Notes: generated by a model from the letters alone, not told the origin. 19,801 nucleotides of DNA from Eggerthellaceae bacterium (GCA_017559045.1 JAFYTB010000130.1:1-19801), one strand, 5' to 3'. Positions 1 through 8,848 are shown, numbered from the stretch's first letter. Numbers and translations are program-made.

Positions 1-1800
1 AGCGCCAACGGCAAGGTCGATAGCTCCCATAATGTCATCAATGGCGCTGCCGGGAGCAACCATTGGGTAAACCGTCTGGTCAGAGGAAATCACAACGTCG
101 AGCAAGTAAGGGCCATCGCTCGCAAGCATACGCTCGATGGCGTCTCCCACCTGCGACGGATGGGTAACACGCTCGCCTTGCCAGGAATAGGCCTCGGCAA
201 GCTTGACGAAATCCGGAACGGGATCAAGCGTGGTGGCGGAATAACGCTTCCCATAGAACAGCTTCTGCCACTGACGAACCATGCCCAAGCAACGGTTGTC
301 CATGATGAGAACTTTCACAGGAACGCCGTTAATTGCAGCAGTGGCCATCTCCTGGCTGTTCATCTGGAAAGAGCCGTCACCAGCAACGCACACAACCTGC
401 TTCTCGGGATTGGCGATAGCAGCGCCAATAGCTGCAGGGAAGCCAAAACCCATGGTGCCCAAACCGCCGCTCGAAAGGAAGCTTCGCGGGCACTCGCGAT
501 CGATGAACTGATGAGACCACATCTGATGCTGACCAACCTCGGTGCAGACAATAGATGCGTGCGGGTCAAGACGGGTGGAAAGCTCCTTGAGGACGATTTC
601 GGGAATGACCTCATCGGGACCATCGCCAACGTTTTCATGGTAGAAGGGATAGCGCTCGCGCCACTCCGCAATTTGCTCAAGCCAAGCATCCGTACGCGGC
701 TGTGCCTCGATCTTCTTAAGCTGCGCAACGAGCGCTGCAAGAACGCCCTTCAAATCGCCGACGATGGGAACCTGGCAAGCGCGAATCTTGCCGATCTCAG
801 CAGGGTCAATATCGATATGAATGACCTGGGCATTAGGCGCAAACTCGGTAAGACGACCGGTCACACGATCAGAGAAACGAGCTCCGGCGGCAATGATGAG
901 ATCCGCATCCGTCATAGCGAGATTCGAATACTTAGCGCCATGCATGCCGACAGGACCAAGATTCAACGGATGACTTGCAGCCAGGGAACCCTTGCCCATA
1001 AGCGACGTGACGGCAGGAATGCGCATCATGTCGATGAGCGCCACAAGCTCGTCGGAAGCCTCAGAAATACCCACACCGCCGCCAACATAGAGAAGCGGAC
1101 GCTTAGCCTGCTCAATAAGCTTGCATGCAGCGCGGATCTGACGAGCATTTCCCTTATACGTAGGTTTGTACGAAGGAATGTTGACCTTGTCCGGGTACTC
1201 GAAAACCATGGCGCTACCAGCAATATCACTCGGCACGTCAATAAGGACGGGACCCGGCCTACCGGTTACTGCGATATGGAAAGCCTCTCGAATGGTACGA
1301 GTAAGCTCTTCGGTGGACTGCAGCAGGAAGCTGTGCTTCACAACGGGAATCGTAATACCAACGATATCGGACTCCTGGAAGGAGTCCGTACCGATAACGG
1401 CACGCGAAACCTGACCGGTAATGACAACCAACGGAACGCTATCCATGTAGGCCGTGGCGATACCGGTAACCGTATTGGTGGCACCAGGGCCACTGGTCAC
1501 CATGACAACGCCAGGCTTTCCCGTCGAACGAGCGTAGCCATCAGCCATATGGACAGCACCCTGCTCGTGACGTGCAAGGATATGAGTGATCTGCTCGGAA
1601 TCGTAGAGGGCATCATAAAGCTTCAGCGCCTGTCCACCCGGATAACCAAAAATGGTATCAACGCCCTCAGCCTCGAGGGAGGCAATAATGGCTTCAGCGC
1701 CAAGCATACGACGACCCTGCTTTTGGGTGCGCGAGCCAAGTCCGCGCGCGGCACCAACAAGATCAGCGGTACGAACCGTTGTTTCCGAAGTCTCGGTCAT
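1..1800 (-). CDS. ilvB: Acetolactate synthase large subunit, 3' end outside the window
   Basis: This ThDP- and FAD-dependent enzyme makes 2-acetolactate or 2-aceto-2-hydroxybutyrate, the first common step of valine, leucine and isoleucine synthesis. The reading frame is open from an ATG at 1798-1800 to the window edge (600 codons) with no stop, so only a short C-terminal piece should be missing given the usual 560-610 residues. Visible features are an N-terminal ThDP-binding PYR domain with the catalytic glutamate in RHEQG (E79), a central domain at about 220-360, and a C-terminal ThDP domain with the GDGSFQMN motif near residue 475 and VYPMVAPG close to the end. The first 30 residues are a low-complexity extension. 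A ribosome binding site AAGGAAGAG lies 9 bases upstream. It follows the nucleoside phosphorylase gene by 22 bases and is probably co-transcribed with it. A regulatory ilvN subunit would be expected beyond the left edge. Confidence 0.95.
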   Translation of the reverse strand, partial: MTETSETTVRTADLVGAARGLGSRTQKQGRRMLGAEAIIASLEAEGVDTIFGYPGGQALKLYDALYDSEQITHILARHEQGAVHMADGYARSTGKPGVVMVTSGPGATNTVTGIATAYMDSVPLVVITGQVSRAVIGTDSFQESDIVGITIPVVKHSFLLQSTEELTRTIREAFHIAVTGRPGPVLIDVPSDIAGSAMVFEYPDKVNIPSYKPTYKGNARQIRAACKLIEQAKRPLLYVGGGVGISEASDELVALIDMMRIPAVTSLMGKGSLAASHPLNLGPVGMHGAKYSNLAMTDADLIIAAGARFSDRVTGRLTEFAPNAQVIHIDIDPAEIGKIRACQVPIVGDLKGVLAALVAQLKKIEAQPRTDAWLEQIAEWRERYPFYHENVGDGPDEVIPEIVLKELSTRLDPHASIVCTEVGQHQMWSHQFIDRECPRSFLSSGGLGTMGFGFPAAIGAAIANPEKQVVCVAGDGSFQMNSQEMATAAINGVPVKVLIMDNRCLGMVRQWQKLFYGKRYSATTLDPVPDFVKLAEAYSWQGERVTHPSQVGDAIERMLASDGPYLLDVVISSDQTVYPMVAPGSAIDDIMGAIDLAVGA

Positions 1801-1822
1801 AAAAGAAGCTCTTCCTTAAAAC

Positions 1823-2656
1823 CTACATGCGACGAACGGTCTCGGTGATCAGGTGGCAGAATGCGCCGGAGCGAGAATGGGCAACCTGGAACACCTCGAA
1901 GTCAGTCGGATCAGCGGCCTCGACGCCACAAGCCATATTAGTGATCAGAGAGATGCCAAGAACGCGCATGGAGACGTGACGTGCAGCGATTACCTCATGG
2001 ATGACAGACATGGCAACCGTGTCGGCACCCATAGCAGCGAAGGCGCGAATCTCGGCAGCGGTCTCGAAGGTGGGGCCAAGAAGACCAATATAGACACCCT
2101 CATGGACGGCGATTTCGGACTCAGCAGCAATGGTCTTAGCAAGCTGACGCAGCTCCGGATCGTAAGCGTTATACATCGAGACAAACCTAAGGGCGATGTC
2201 ATTGGGGTCATGGCCGACGATCGGATTACCGCCAGTAAGGTTGATGTGGTCGCTCATGATGCAGAAATCGCCCACAGAGTAAGCGGGATTGATAGCACCT
2301 GCGGCATTAGTAGTGACAAGCGTCCTCACACCAATTGCACGCATAAGCCAGATGGGATATGCGATGTCCTGGGGCGTATAGCCCTCATAGCCGTGAAGTC
2401 GACCCTGCATAGCAATGACGCACTTACCAGCAAGCGTGCCGCAAACGAAACGACCGATATGGTGCATAACCGTGCTGCACTTCATATGAGGGATCTGATC
2501 ATAAGGAATGACTACAGCATCCTCGATATCTTCAGCCAATACGCCAAGTCCGGAACCAAGGACGATGCCAATTTCCGGCTCCCTGTCGCCAAGCAGATCG
2601 AGGACCGCATCGCAGGACTCTCGAAGCATGGTCTGCAGCTGATTCATGTTAGTCAT
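1823..2656 (-). CDS. punA: Purine nucleoside phosphorylase (trimeric, guanosine/inosine type)
   Basis: It cleaves purine (deoxy)nucleosides with phosphate to free base and (deoxy)ribose 1-phosphate in cytoplasmic purine salvage. The 277-residue protein has the phosphate-binding GSGLG (34-38), the MQGRLHGYEGY motif (83-93), the TTNAAG motif (115-120) and GPTFET (194-199). The glutamate in FET and the asparagine in SLITN (N240) correspond to the base-binding Glu and Asn of mammalian-type PNP, which favour 6-oxopurines. The frame can be extended to a TTG at 2672-2674, but the ribosome binding site GAGGG lies inside that extension, so the ATG at 2654-2656 is preferred. A second ATG three codons on is a weaker alternative. 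It lies between prmC and ilvB, and the salvage/branched-chain pairing has no obvious functional logic. Confidence 0.93.
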   Translation of the reverse strand: MTNMNQLQTMLRESCDAVLDLLGDREPEIGIVLGSGLGVLAEDIEDAVVIPYDQIPHMKCSTVMHHIGRFVCGTLAGKCVIAMQGRLHGYEGYTPQDIAYPIWLMRAIGVRTLVTTNAAGAINPAYSVGDFCIMSDHINLTGGNPIVGHDPNDIALRFVSMYNAYDPELRQLAKTIAAESEIAVHEGVYIGLLGPTFETAAEIRAFAAMGADTVAMSVIHEVIAARHVSMRVLGISLITNMACGVEAADPTDFEVFQVAHSRSGAFCHLITETVRRM

Positions 2657-2696
2657 ACCCTTTCCCTCAAACAACCGTAAACAATTCTTATATAGC

Positions 2697-2778
2697 CTAA
2701 CCGCATGTGCGGTTTAGCTTCCAGTATTTCTTCGGAAGATATAAGCCAATCTGCTTCGATCAGCCGATCTCGCGAAGC
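2697..2778 (-). other. Intergenic hairpins between prmC and the nucleoside phosphorylase gene
   Basis: Three inverted repeats fill this gap. GCTTCG/CGAAGC (2753-2758 with 2773-2778) lies directly after the prmC stop, CTTCC/GGAAG is in the middle, and AACCGC-ATGT-GCGGTT lies at about 2699-2714. None has a good T tract on the minus strand, so this is not a convincing intrinsic terminator. A TATATA/TATAAG stretch follows on the minus strand just before the phosphorylase gene and could be a -10 element. A local terminator-promoter or an operator are both possible. Confidence 0.25.
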
Positions 2779-3780
2779 TTAAGGCCTCACCGCAGTCAGC
2801 ACACGCGGACGCTGCGTGAGGTCATAGACGATTCTTACATTAACGAAGCCGCCCTCACGTGCAAGCTGGGCAGCATCATCAAGGCAGGTTTCATGCAATT
2901 CGCATGCAAATACGCCACCGGACTTCAGCGCCTCATAGGTCCACGGAAGAAGACGACGGAACAGATCGAGTCCGTCTTCACCACCATCGAGCGCCAAGGC
3001 GGGCTCATAGTTGGCAACTTCCTCAGGGATTTCATCCATTACGCTCGTCGGCACATAGGGCGGATTCGATACAACCGCGTCGAAGCAGCCCATGAGTTCT
3101 TCAGATATGCAGAAACCAAGATCACCATGAAGAACCTCAACCCGATCTTCGAGAGCAAGCTGAGAAACGTTCTCACGTGCAAGACCTACCGCAATGTCGG
3201 AAATATCAGTGGCGACAGCACGGATTGACGCATGCTCGTAAGCCAAAGAGCAGGCAATGCAGCCAGAACCGGTACAGATATCGGCAACCAATAGCTTACC
3301 GTCGTTTGCAGAATCACCACTTAGACATGCATTAGATCCGTCAACTTCTGCGGAAGAGTCGACGTCGGCCTGATCAAATTCGCCCATAAGGTCTGCCATA
3401 AACTCGGCGCTACGAGGGCGCTCGGCTGAAGGAAGAGCGGCAAGAACCTCGCTGACCAACACCTCGGTCTCAGGTCGCGGGATCAAAACTCCCGGACGAA
3501 CTTTTACCGTAATGTGACGGAAGCCAACCTCTCCCGTGATGTACTGCAAAGGCTCGCCGCGACCACGACGCGTGACGTAGCCACGCAGAAGATCGCGTTC
3601 ATCCATGGTGAGAGGACGATCGTAATTAACGTAGAGCTCGATACGAGAGAGCCCCGTGGCTTCAGAAAGCAGCCATTGTGCCGACAGAAGCGGCGAGTCA
3701 TCTCCCTTACGCTCGAGATAACCCGCCGTCCAATCTAAAGCACTTTTAATAGTCCAAATGTCGGTAGTCACGCCACTCAA
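2779..3780 (-). CDS. prmC: Peptide chain release factor N5-glutamine methyltransferase
   Basis: It transfers a methyl group from S-adenosylmethionine to the glutamine of the GGQ motif in release factors, which speeds peptide release. The helical N-terminal substrate-binding domain covers residues 1-105, including the family segment with GEPLQYITG and LIPRPETE. The Rossmann methyltransferase domain carries the SAM loop CTGSG (169-173) and the NPPY motif (239-242) that binds the target glutamine. The protein has 333 residues where 275-290 is usual; the excess is an acidic, Ser/Asp/Glu/Ala-rich stretch at about residues 116-161, between the two domains. The start is uncertain: the TTG at 3778-3780 has no clear ribosome binding site, and a GTG at 3769-3771 would remove three residues. 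It lies 11 bases after prfA, whose product is its substrate. Confidence 0.95.
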   Translation of the reverse strand: MSGVTTDIWTIKSALDWTAGYLERKGDDSPLLSAQWLLSEATGLSRIELYVNYDRPLTMDERDLLRGYVTRRGRGEPLQYITGEVGFRHITVKVRPGVLIPRPETEVLVSEVLAALPSAERPRSAEFMADLMGEFDQADVDSSAEVDGSNACLSGDSANDGKLLVADICTGSGCIACSLAYEHASIRAVATDISDIAVGLARENVSQLALEDRVEVLHGDLGFCISEELMGCFDAVVSNPPYVPTSVMDEIPEEVANYEPALALDGGEDGLDLFRRLLPWTYEALKSGGVFACELHETCLDDAAQLAREGGFVNVRIVYDLTQRPRVLTAVRP

Positions 3781-3791
3781 CAGCGCTTTCG

Positions 3792-4862
3792 CTACTCGAC
3801 AGCGCTCTCAAGCTTCTGCGCACGGTCGGCAGCCTGAAGAGCAGTGATGAGCTCCTGAAGGCCAGCGCCGCCCGCGGAGAGCAGAACGCCATTGTAGGTA
3901 CCGTTGTAGCCAATGCGGTGATCGGTCACGCGATCCTGCGGACCGTTGTAAGTTCTAATCTTCTCAGCACGATCGCCAGAGCCGATCTGGGCGAGACGCT
4001 GCGCACCCTCGGCAGCCTGCTGCTCGGCAAGCATCTTCTCGTAGAGGCGAGCACGAAGAACGGCCATAGCGGCGATCTTGTTCTGAAGCTGAGACTTCTG
4101 ATCCTGAGACTGGACAACAAGGCCAGTGGGAAGATGGGTGATACGCACGGCGGAGTCGGTCGTGTTAACGCACTGACCACCCGGGCCACCTGCACGATAC
4201 ACATCGATGCGCAGGTCGCTCTCGTGAATCTCGACTTCGACTTCGTCGGCTTCAGGAAGAACGGCAACCGTTGCAGTGGAAGTATGGATACGACCCTGGC
4301 TCTCGGTCTTGGGAACACGCTGAACGCGATGAACGCCAGACTCGAACTTCATGACAGAGAAGACCTTGTCGCCCTTCACCTTGAACTGGATTTCCTTGTA
4401 ACCGCCAGCTTCGGAAACGGAGACGTCCATGGTCTCAGTCTTCCAGCCCTGCTCGGAAGCAAAGCGCATATACATCTTGTAGAGGTCACCTGCGAAGATA
4501 GCAGCCTCATCACCACCTGCGGCAGCACGGATCTCGACGATGATGTCCTTCTCGTCAGCAGGATCGGAGGGAATAAGCATGAACTTAATATCCTCTTCGA
4601 GCTGAGGAAGACGAGCCTCGATCTCAGCGATCTCCTCCTGCGCGAACTCCTTCATGTCAGCGTCGGAGAGCATCTCCTTAGCTGCCTCGAGGTCGTCAAT
4701 TGCCTGCACGTACTCAGCGGCCTTCTTAGCGAGCGGTCCCTGGTTAGCGTATTCCTTGGCCAGACGGTTGTATTCCTTCTGATTGGAAAGAACAGCAGGA
4801 TCGCCCATCTTGGTCTGCAGTTCCTCGTATGCCTCAATGATCTTGACGAGCTTGTCGCGCAT
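3792..4862 (-). CDS. prfA: Peptide chain release factor 1
   Basis: RF1 recognises UAA and UAG stop codons in the ribosomal A site and triggers hydrolysis of peptidyl-tRNA. The 356-residue protein matches the family length. The anticodon-like PxT tripeptide is P-K-T (184-186, E. coli has PAT), which marks RF1 rather than RF2 (SPF). The GGQ motif is at 228-230 in [16 protein letters not shown], and Q230 is the predicted PrmC target. The start is the ATG at 4860-4862, preceded by GGGAG at about 5 bases; an upstream TTG in frame would put that ribosome binding site inside the gene. The upstream gap of about 90 bases is AT-rich and may hold the promoter, with TAAAAT as a possible -10 on the minus strand. 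Confidence 0.97.
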   Translation of the reverse strand: MRDKLVKIIEAYEELQTKMGDPAVLSNQKEYNRLAKEYANQGPLAKKAAEYVQAIDDLEAAKEMLSDADMKEFAQEEIAEIEARLPQLEEDIKFMLIPSDPADEKDIIVEIRAAAGGDEAAIFAGDLYKMYMRFASEQGWKTETMDVSVSEAGGYKEIQFKVKGDKVFSVMKFESGVHRVQRVPKTESQGRIHTSTATVAVLPEADEVEVEIHESDLRIDVYRAGGPGGQCVNTTDSAVRITHLPTGLVVQSQDQKSQLQNKIAAMAVLRARLYEKMLAEQQAAEGAQRLAQIGSGDRAEKIRTYNGPQDRVTDHRIGYNGTYNGVLLSAGGAGLQELITALQAADRAQKLESAVE

Positions 4863-4952
4863 GGTGACTCCCAATACCTCAACTTAATGGTTAAACTGGC
4901 GTAATTCAGCAACTTGCTATTTTAGCAAAAACTTTGAACTCTATTGTTTGGG

Positions 4953-5897
4953 CTATTCATGTAGATATTCAGCGGCAGCTTCGGCGCAGTTTGCGCCATC
5001 CGCGACTGCCGTAACTACCTGACGCAGCTCCTTCTGACGAACATCGCCAGCAGCATAGACTCCCGGAATAGCGGTTCTTCCCTGCTCGTCAGCAAAGATG
5101 TAGCCCGTTTGATCGAGCTGCAAAGCACCCGCAAGAAACTCAGTGTTAGGTGTCGTGCCAATAGCCACGAAACAGGCATTGCAGGAAATATCGCGCTCCT
5201 CTCCTGAAACCTTGTCGCGCACCCTTACCGCTTCCAAGAAACCATCCTCCGCAAGGAATTTAACAACCTCGCTATTCCAAACGAACTCGATGTTTTCTAT
5301 ATCCGCAAGACGCTTGTGGTAGATAGCGGTGGCCTTAAGCTGATCACGCCTATGTACGACATACACCTTGTTGCAGATACGAGAAAGATAGAGCGCATCC
5401 GCAGCAGCCGTGTTTCCTCCGCCAATGACAACCACGTCAACGCCGCGGAAGAAATTACCGTCGCATGTTGCGCAATACGAAACTCCCCTACCCTGTAATT
5501 CCGCCTCAAGGGGAAGGCCCAGTCGTGTCGGACGCGCACCTGTGGCAACAATAACGCTGCGAGCACGATATTCGCCAAACGCAGTGTCAATACGCTTCGG
5601 CTCAACGCTGAAGTCGACAGACAGCACTTCTTCGCCAACCAACTTCGCACCAAAAATCGACGCCTGCTCATGCATTGACATAGCAAGCTCAAATCCGCTC
5701 GTGCTTTGCGCGTAGCCGGGATAGTTTTCGAGATGCTCGGTTTGAGCTAGCTGACCGCCCGGAGCAATACGCTCGAACATTGCTACTTCTAAACCCGCGC
5801 GCGAGGCGTACATTGCCGCGGTCATGCCAGCCGGACCAGCACCGACAATCGCCACATCAATCACGCGAGGGTCTTTATCAACCTGAAGATTAGTCAT
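4953..5897 (-). CDS. trxB: Thioredoxin-disulfide reductase
   Basis: This flavoenzyme passes electrons from NADPH through FAD and a redox-active disulfide to thioredoxin. The 314-residue protein has the FAD-binding GAGPAG (19-24), the active-site pair in CATCDG (C142, C145), the NADPH-binding motif GGGNTA (159-164) and the C-terminal FAD-binding GVYAAGDVR segment. The chosen start is the ATG at 5895-5897, with AGGAGA 6 bases upstream; the frame remains open for 12 more codons. It lies 105 bases downstream of trxA in the same direction, with a hairpin in the gap that may partly uncouple the two genes. The order places it with its substrate protein. Confidence 0.97.
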   Translation of the reverse strand: MTNLQVDKDPRVIDVAIVGAGPAGMTAAMYASRAGLEVAMFERIAPGGQLAQTEHLENYPGYAQSTSGFELAMSMHEQASIFGAKLVGEEVLSVDFSVEPKRIDTAFGEYRARSVIVATGARPTRLGLPLEAELQGRGVSYCATCDGNFFRGVDVVVIGGGNTAAADALYLSRICNKVYVVHRRDQLKATAIYHKRLADIENIEFVWNSEVVKFLAEDGFLEAVRVRDKVSGEERDISCNACFVAIGTTPNTEFLAGALQLDQTGYIFADEQGRTAIPGVYAAGDVRQKELRQVVTAVADGANCAEAAAEYLHE

Positions 5898-5935
5898 ATG
5901 AGTCTCCTGTATACGCAAAATTGAAAAGCACACTC

Positions 5936-5975
5936 AATACAAAGACAGCACCCCAAGCTCACGCTTAAGGTGCTG
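5936..5975 (-). terminator. Terminator-like hairpin between trxA and trxB
   Basis: On the minus strand CAGCACC (5975-5969) pairs with GGTGCTG (5952-5946). Inside it AAGC pairs with GCTT around a GTGA loop, separated from the outer stem by a 2x2 internal loop. TCTTTGTATT follows, a moderate T tract. It would end or attenuate transcription after trxA, before trxB. Confidence 0.6.
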
Positions 5976-6002
5976 CAGGTCATTCGAAAATCTCAAACAG
6001 GA

Positions 6003-6311
6003 CTAGCCAAGCATCTGAAGGATCTGAGCCTTCGGCTGAGCGCCAACCATCTGACTGACGGGCTTACCGTCTTCAAACACCATAAGCGTAGGAACGCCGC
6101 GAATGCCAAACTGGCGTGCGATATCGGGACTCTGATCGATATCGATCTTATACACCTCAACCTCACCAGCCTTCTCCTCGGCAATCTCCTCAATAAAAGG
6201 AGCAATCATGCGGCAGGGGCCACACCAAGTGGCGAAAAAGTCGATGAGCACCTTTCCAGTGCCATTAAGAACCTTTGCATTAAATTCCTCAGAAGAAAGA
6301 ACAACGCTCAT
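6003..6311 (-). CDS. trxA: Thioredoxin
   Basis: This small cytoplasmic disulfide reductase is recycled by TrxB. The 102-residue protein has one thioredoxin fold with the active site WCGPC at residues 29-33, the cis-proline loop in GVPTLMVF, and a length typical of bacterial TrxA. No signal peptide is present. The ATG at 6309-6311 follows a strong ribosome binding site, AAGGAGG. A TACAAT -10 candidate lies about 60 bases upstream. Confidence 0.97.
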   Translation of the reverse strand: MSVVLSSEEFNAKVLNGTGKVLIDFFATWCGPCRMIAPFIEEIAEEKAGEVEVYKIDIDQSPDIARQFGIRGVPTLMVFEDGKPVSQMVGAQPKAQILQMLG

Positions 6312-6369
6312 ATCAAGCCTCCTTCAGGAACAAACGAGCATATAGCTCACACCTTGCATCTTGAGCCCC

Positions 6370-6375
6370 ATTGTA
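6370..6375 (-). promoter_or_regulatory. trxA: Possible -10 element for trxA
   Basis: TACAAT on the minus strand differs from the consensus at one position and would give a 5' untranslated region of about 50 bases. No good -35 element sits at the right distance, so the call is tentative. The rest of the gap 6312-6558 lies between divergent genes and shows no further gene. Confidence 0.35.
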
Positions 6376-6558
6376 CTCGCGTGATTCACCAAGTCCATCC
6401 GTCGTTTCCGCACTGGCTCAAATTCGGCTTCCAAACGATAACGAATACGACAAAAGGAAATACAAGACACCTTGGATCTATAGAATCGATTTTTCCCTTT
6501 AGCGCCACTACAAGTCACCGAAGCGAGCACTCGGCTCAATGAGCAAGGAGGGTGATCC

Positions 6559-6762
6559 ATGCAAGAGAGATTACTGAAAGCAACGATCATCGCTCTCACG
6601 GTGCTACTGTCCCTCTTAGTTGCACTTGGAGCGTGCCTCGTAGCCGGCACACAGCAGGGCAATACCGCGCCCATTATCAAATCAGCCTTCAATCTGCCTG
6701 ACAGCGAATCGCCTTCTTCAACATCTCTGCCCTTCGAGGATAAGAAGTCAACCGAAAGTTAA
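6559..6762 (+). CDS. Small predicted lipoprotein or single-pass membrane protein
   Basis: I do not recognise this 67-residue protein. Its start is well supported by AAGGAGGGTGATCC directly before the ATG, the strongest ribosome binding site in the window. The N terminus is charged (QERLLK), followed by a hydrophobic stretch (residues 8-25) that ends in LGAC, a plausible lipobox with C26 as the lipidated residue. The rest is hydrophilic and rich in Ser, Pro and acidic residues, without recognisable fold motifs. It is divergent from trxA and convergent with thrS. A short N-terminal anchor without cleavage is the alternative. Function unknown. Confidence 0.7.
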   Translation: MQERLLKATIIALTVLLSLLVALGACLVAGTQQGNTAPIIKSAFNLPDSESPSSTSLPFEDKKSTES

Positions 6763-6856
6763 TTGCCAGCTTTGCGATATCCCACGAAACATACCGCGTA
6801 CGTAATGTCAGTTACGAAAGGCTCCATGCCGAAATCTACCCTTTATGCCCCTACAT

Positions 6857-6893
6857 ACAAAACGGGGCGCCTAACCTCAGTTAAGCACCCCGT
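6857..6893 (-). terminator. Intrinsic terminator of thrS
   Basis: An inverted repeat at 6862-6893 pairs ACGGGGTGCTTAAC with GTTAGGCGCCCCGT on the minus strand, allowing G-U pairs, and is followed by TTTTG. It lies about 40 bases after the thrS stop codon. On the plus strand it is followed by A residues, so it is unlikely to be efficient for the small lipoprotein gene. Confidence 0.8.
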
Positions 6894-6934
6894 AAAAGAG
6901 CTATTAAGCAAATGACGCAGCCGTCACCAACTTA

Positions 6935-8848
6935 CTAGAGAACAGCCTCGCGAATAACCTCGAGGAACTGCTCGCGAGTCCAGGAACCCTTGTCGCCCTC
7001 TGCGCGATCGCGAACGCTAACGGTACCCTGCTCGACTTCCTTGTCGCCCATGACCAGCATGAACGGAATCTTCTGAGCCTGAGCCTTAGCGATCTTAACG
7101 CGCATGGGCTCGTTCTGCTCATAAACCTCAACACGGCCGCCAGCCTTCTTGATCTCAGCAGCAAACTCGAGTGCAGCATCCTTGTGACGATCAGCGATCG
7201 GGATGATGACAACCTGCATGGGAGAAAGCCACAGCGGCAGAGCACCTGCATAGTGCTCGATCAGGATGCCAAGGAAGCGCTCGATAGAGCCGAAGATTGC
7301 ACGATGAAGCATCCACGGACGCTCTTCGGTGTTGTCCTCGGTGCGATAGGTAAGACCGAAACGCTCAGGCATGTTGAAGTCTACCTGAACGGTAGAGCAC
7401 TGCCACGTACGACCAATAGCGTCCTTAACCTTGATGTCGATCTTCGGACCGTAGAAGGCACCGTCGCCTTCATTGATCTCGTAGGCGAGATTATGACGGC
7501 GGCAAGCCTCCATGAGGGAGTTGGTTGCGTGCTCCCACATATCATCGGTACCGATGGACTTCTCGGGACGCGTAGAGATCTCAGCCTCGTACTCAAAGCC
7601 GAAGCTGCCCATGATGTGGTCAACAAGGTCAAGAATAGCCACGACCTCATCAACAACCTGCTCACGCGTGCAGAAGACATGCGCATCGTCCTGAGTGAAG
7701 CCACGAGCGCGAAGCAGGCCATGGACGGCACCGCTCATCTCGTGACGATACACCGTACCGAACTCGAAGAAACGAAGCGGCAGATCACGATAGGAGTGCA
7801 GGTCGTTCTTGTAAAGCATGACATGGCCCGGGCAGTTCATGGGCTTGACACCATACTCGGACAGACGCGGCTCCTCGGGGCTGCCCTCGTTGATGTTGAA
7901 GAAGTACATGTTGTCCTTGTAGAAGCCATAGTGGCCAGAGGTCTTCCAGACGTCAGCGTTGTAGACGTGCGGGGTAATTACCTCTTCGTAACCACGGTCG
8001 TAGAGGTCACGACGCAGCCACTCCTGAAGGGTGCGGATGATACGTGCGCCCTTCGGAAGGTACATGGGCAGACCAACGCCTGCCATCGGATCGATGGTGT
8101 AGATGCCGAGCTCACGACCAAGCTTACGATGGTCACGCTTCTCGGCTTCCTCGAGGTTGTGCAGGTAAGTCTCAAGGTCCTTCTTGCTGAAGAATGCGGT
8201 GCCGTACACACGGGTGAGCATCTCACGCTCGGAGTCGCCCTTCCAATATGCACCAGCAACCTTGGTCAGCTTCACTGCCGGAATCTTGCCGGTAGAGGGC
8301 AGATGCGGGCCGCGGCAAAGGTCGGTGAATGCACCAATGGTGTAGGTGGTGATAACGGCATCCTCAGGAAGCTCATTGATGAGCTCAACCTTAAAGGGCT
8401 GATCAGCGAAGATCTCAAGAGCCTTCTCGCGGGAGACCTCAGTGCGAACGAAGCTCTCCTCAGCCGCAATAATCTCATTCATGCGAGCTTCAATTGCCTC
8501 GAAATCCTCGGGGCTGAGTGCCTTCTCGCACTTAATGTCGTAGTAGAAGCCGTTTTCGATAGCGGGACCAACGCCAAACTTCACATCGCCGTACAGGTCG
8601 ACAAGTGCGGCAGCCATAACATGAGCAGAGCTGTGACGCAGAACCTCAATACCCTCAGGGCTCTTAGCGGTCACGATGGCAACCTGGTCGCCTTCGGCGA
8701 CAGGAGCGCTCAGATCAACCGGCTGATCATTCACGATGCCAGCAAGAGCGGCCTTGGCAAGACCAGCACCAATCGCTGCAGCAACATCGGCGACGGTTGC
8801 GCCCTCGGCAACTTCCTTAATGGATCCATCGGGCAGTACGATATTCAT
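6935..8848 (-). CDS. thrS: Threonyl-tRNA synthetase
   Basis: It charges tRNA-Thr with threonine. The 637-residue protein has all expected domains: an N-terminal TGS domain (1-62), the editing domain with HSSAH (72-76) and the LCRGPH segment (C178, H182) that hydrolyses Ser-tRNA-Thr, the class II catalytic core, and a C-terminal anticodon-binding domain from about residue 540. Predicted zinc ligands are C339 in MNCPGH, H390 in DDAH and H515 in MLHRAI. The ATG at 8846-8848 has an AGGAAAGGAAAAG ribosome binding site. The leader upstream is strongly structured and includes an anticodon-arm mimic, suggesting autoregulation. The gene is isolated between two terminators, so it is probably a single transcription unit. 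Confidence 0.98.
   Translation of the reverse strand: MNIVLPDGSIKEVAEGATVADVAAAIGAGLAKAALAGIVNDQPVDLSAPVAEGDQVAIVTAKSPEGIEVLRHSSAHVMAAALVDLYGDVKFGVGPAIENGFYYDIKCEKALSPEDFEAIEARMNEIIAAEESFVRTEVSREKALEIFADQPFKVELINELPEDAVITTYTIGAFTDLCRGPHLPSTGKIPAVKLTKVAGAYWKGDSEREMLTRVYGTAFFSKKDLETYLHNLEEAEKRDHRKLGRELGIYTIDPMAGVGLPMYLPKGARIIRTLQEWLRRDLYDRGYEEVITPHVYNADVWKTSGHYGFYKDNMYFFNINEGSPEEPRLSEYGVKPMNCPGHVMLYKNDLHSYRDLPLRFFEFGTVYRHEMSGAVHGLLRARGFTQDDAHVFCTREQVVDEVVAILDLVDHIMGSFGFEYEAEISTRPEKSIGTDDMWEHATNSLMEACRRHNLAYEINEGDGAFYGPKIDIKVKDAIGRTWQCSTVQVDFNMPERFGLTYRTEDNTEERPWMLHRAIFGSIERFLGILIEHYAGALPLWLSPMQVVIIPIADRHKDAALEFAAEIKKAGGRVEVYEQNEPMRVKIAKAQAQKIPFMLVMGDKEVEQGTVSVRDRAEGDKGSWTREQFLEVIREAVL

Noticed and set aside
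160..1848. 562-codon plus-strand frame opposite ilvB
   Set aside because: It is the in-register antisense of a clear acetolactate synthase gene, its translation resembles no protein family, and it exists because TTA, CTA and TCA are rare in ilvB.
4914..4928. TTGCTA-TTT-TAGCAA palindrome between trxB and prfA as a terminator
   Set aside because: The A/T run lies on the wrong side for the minus-strand genes, and the stem is short and AT-rich; more likely part of an AT-rich promoter region.
6797..6825. GTAA/TTAC repeat after the small lipoprotein gene as its terminator
   Set aside because: The stem is only about 5 bp and is followed by AAAGG rather than T residues.
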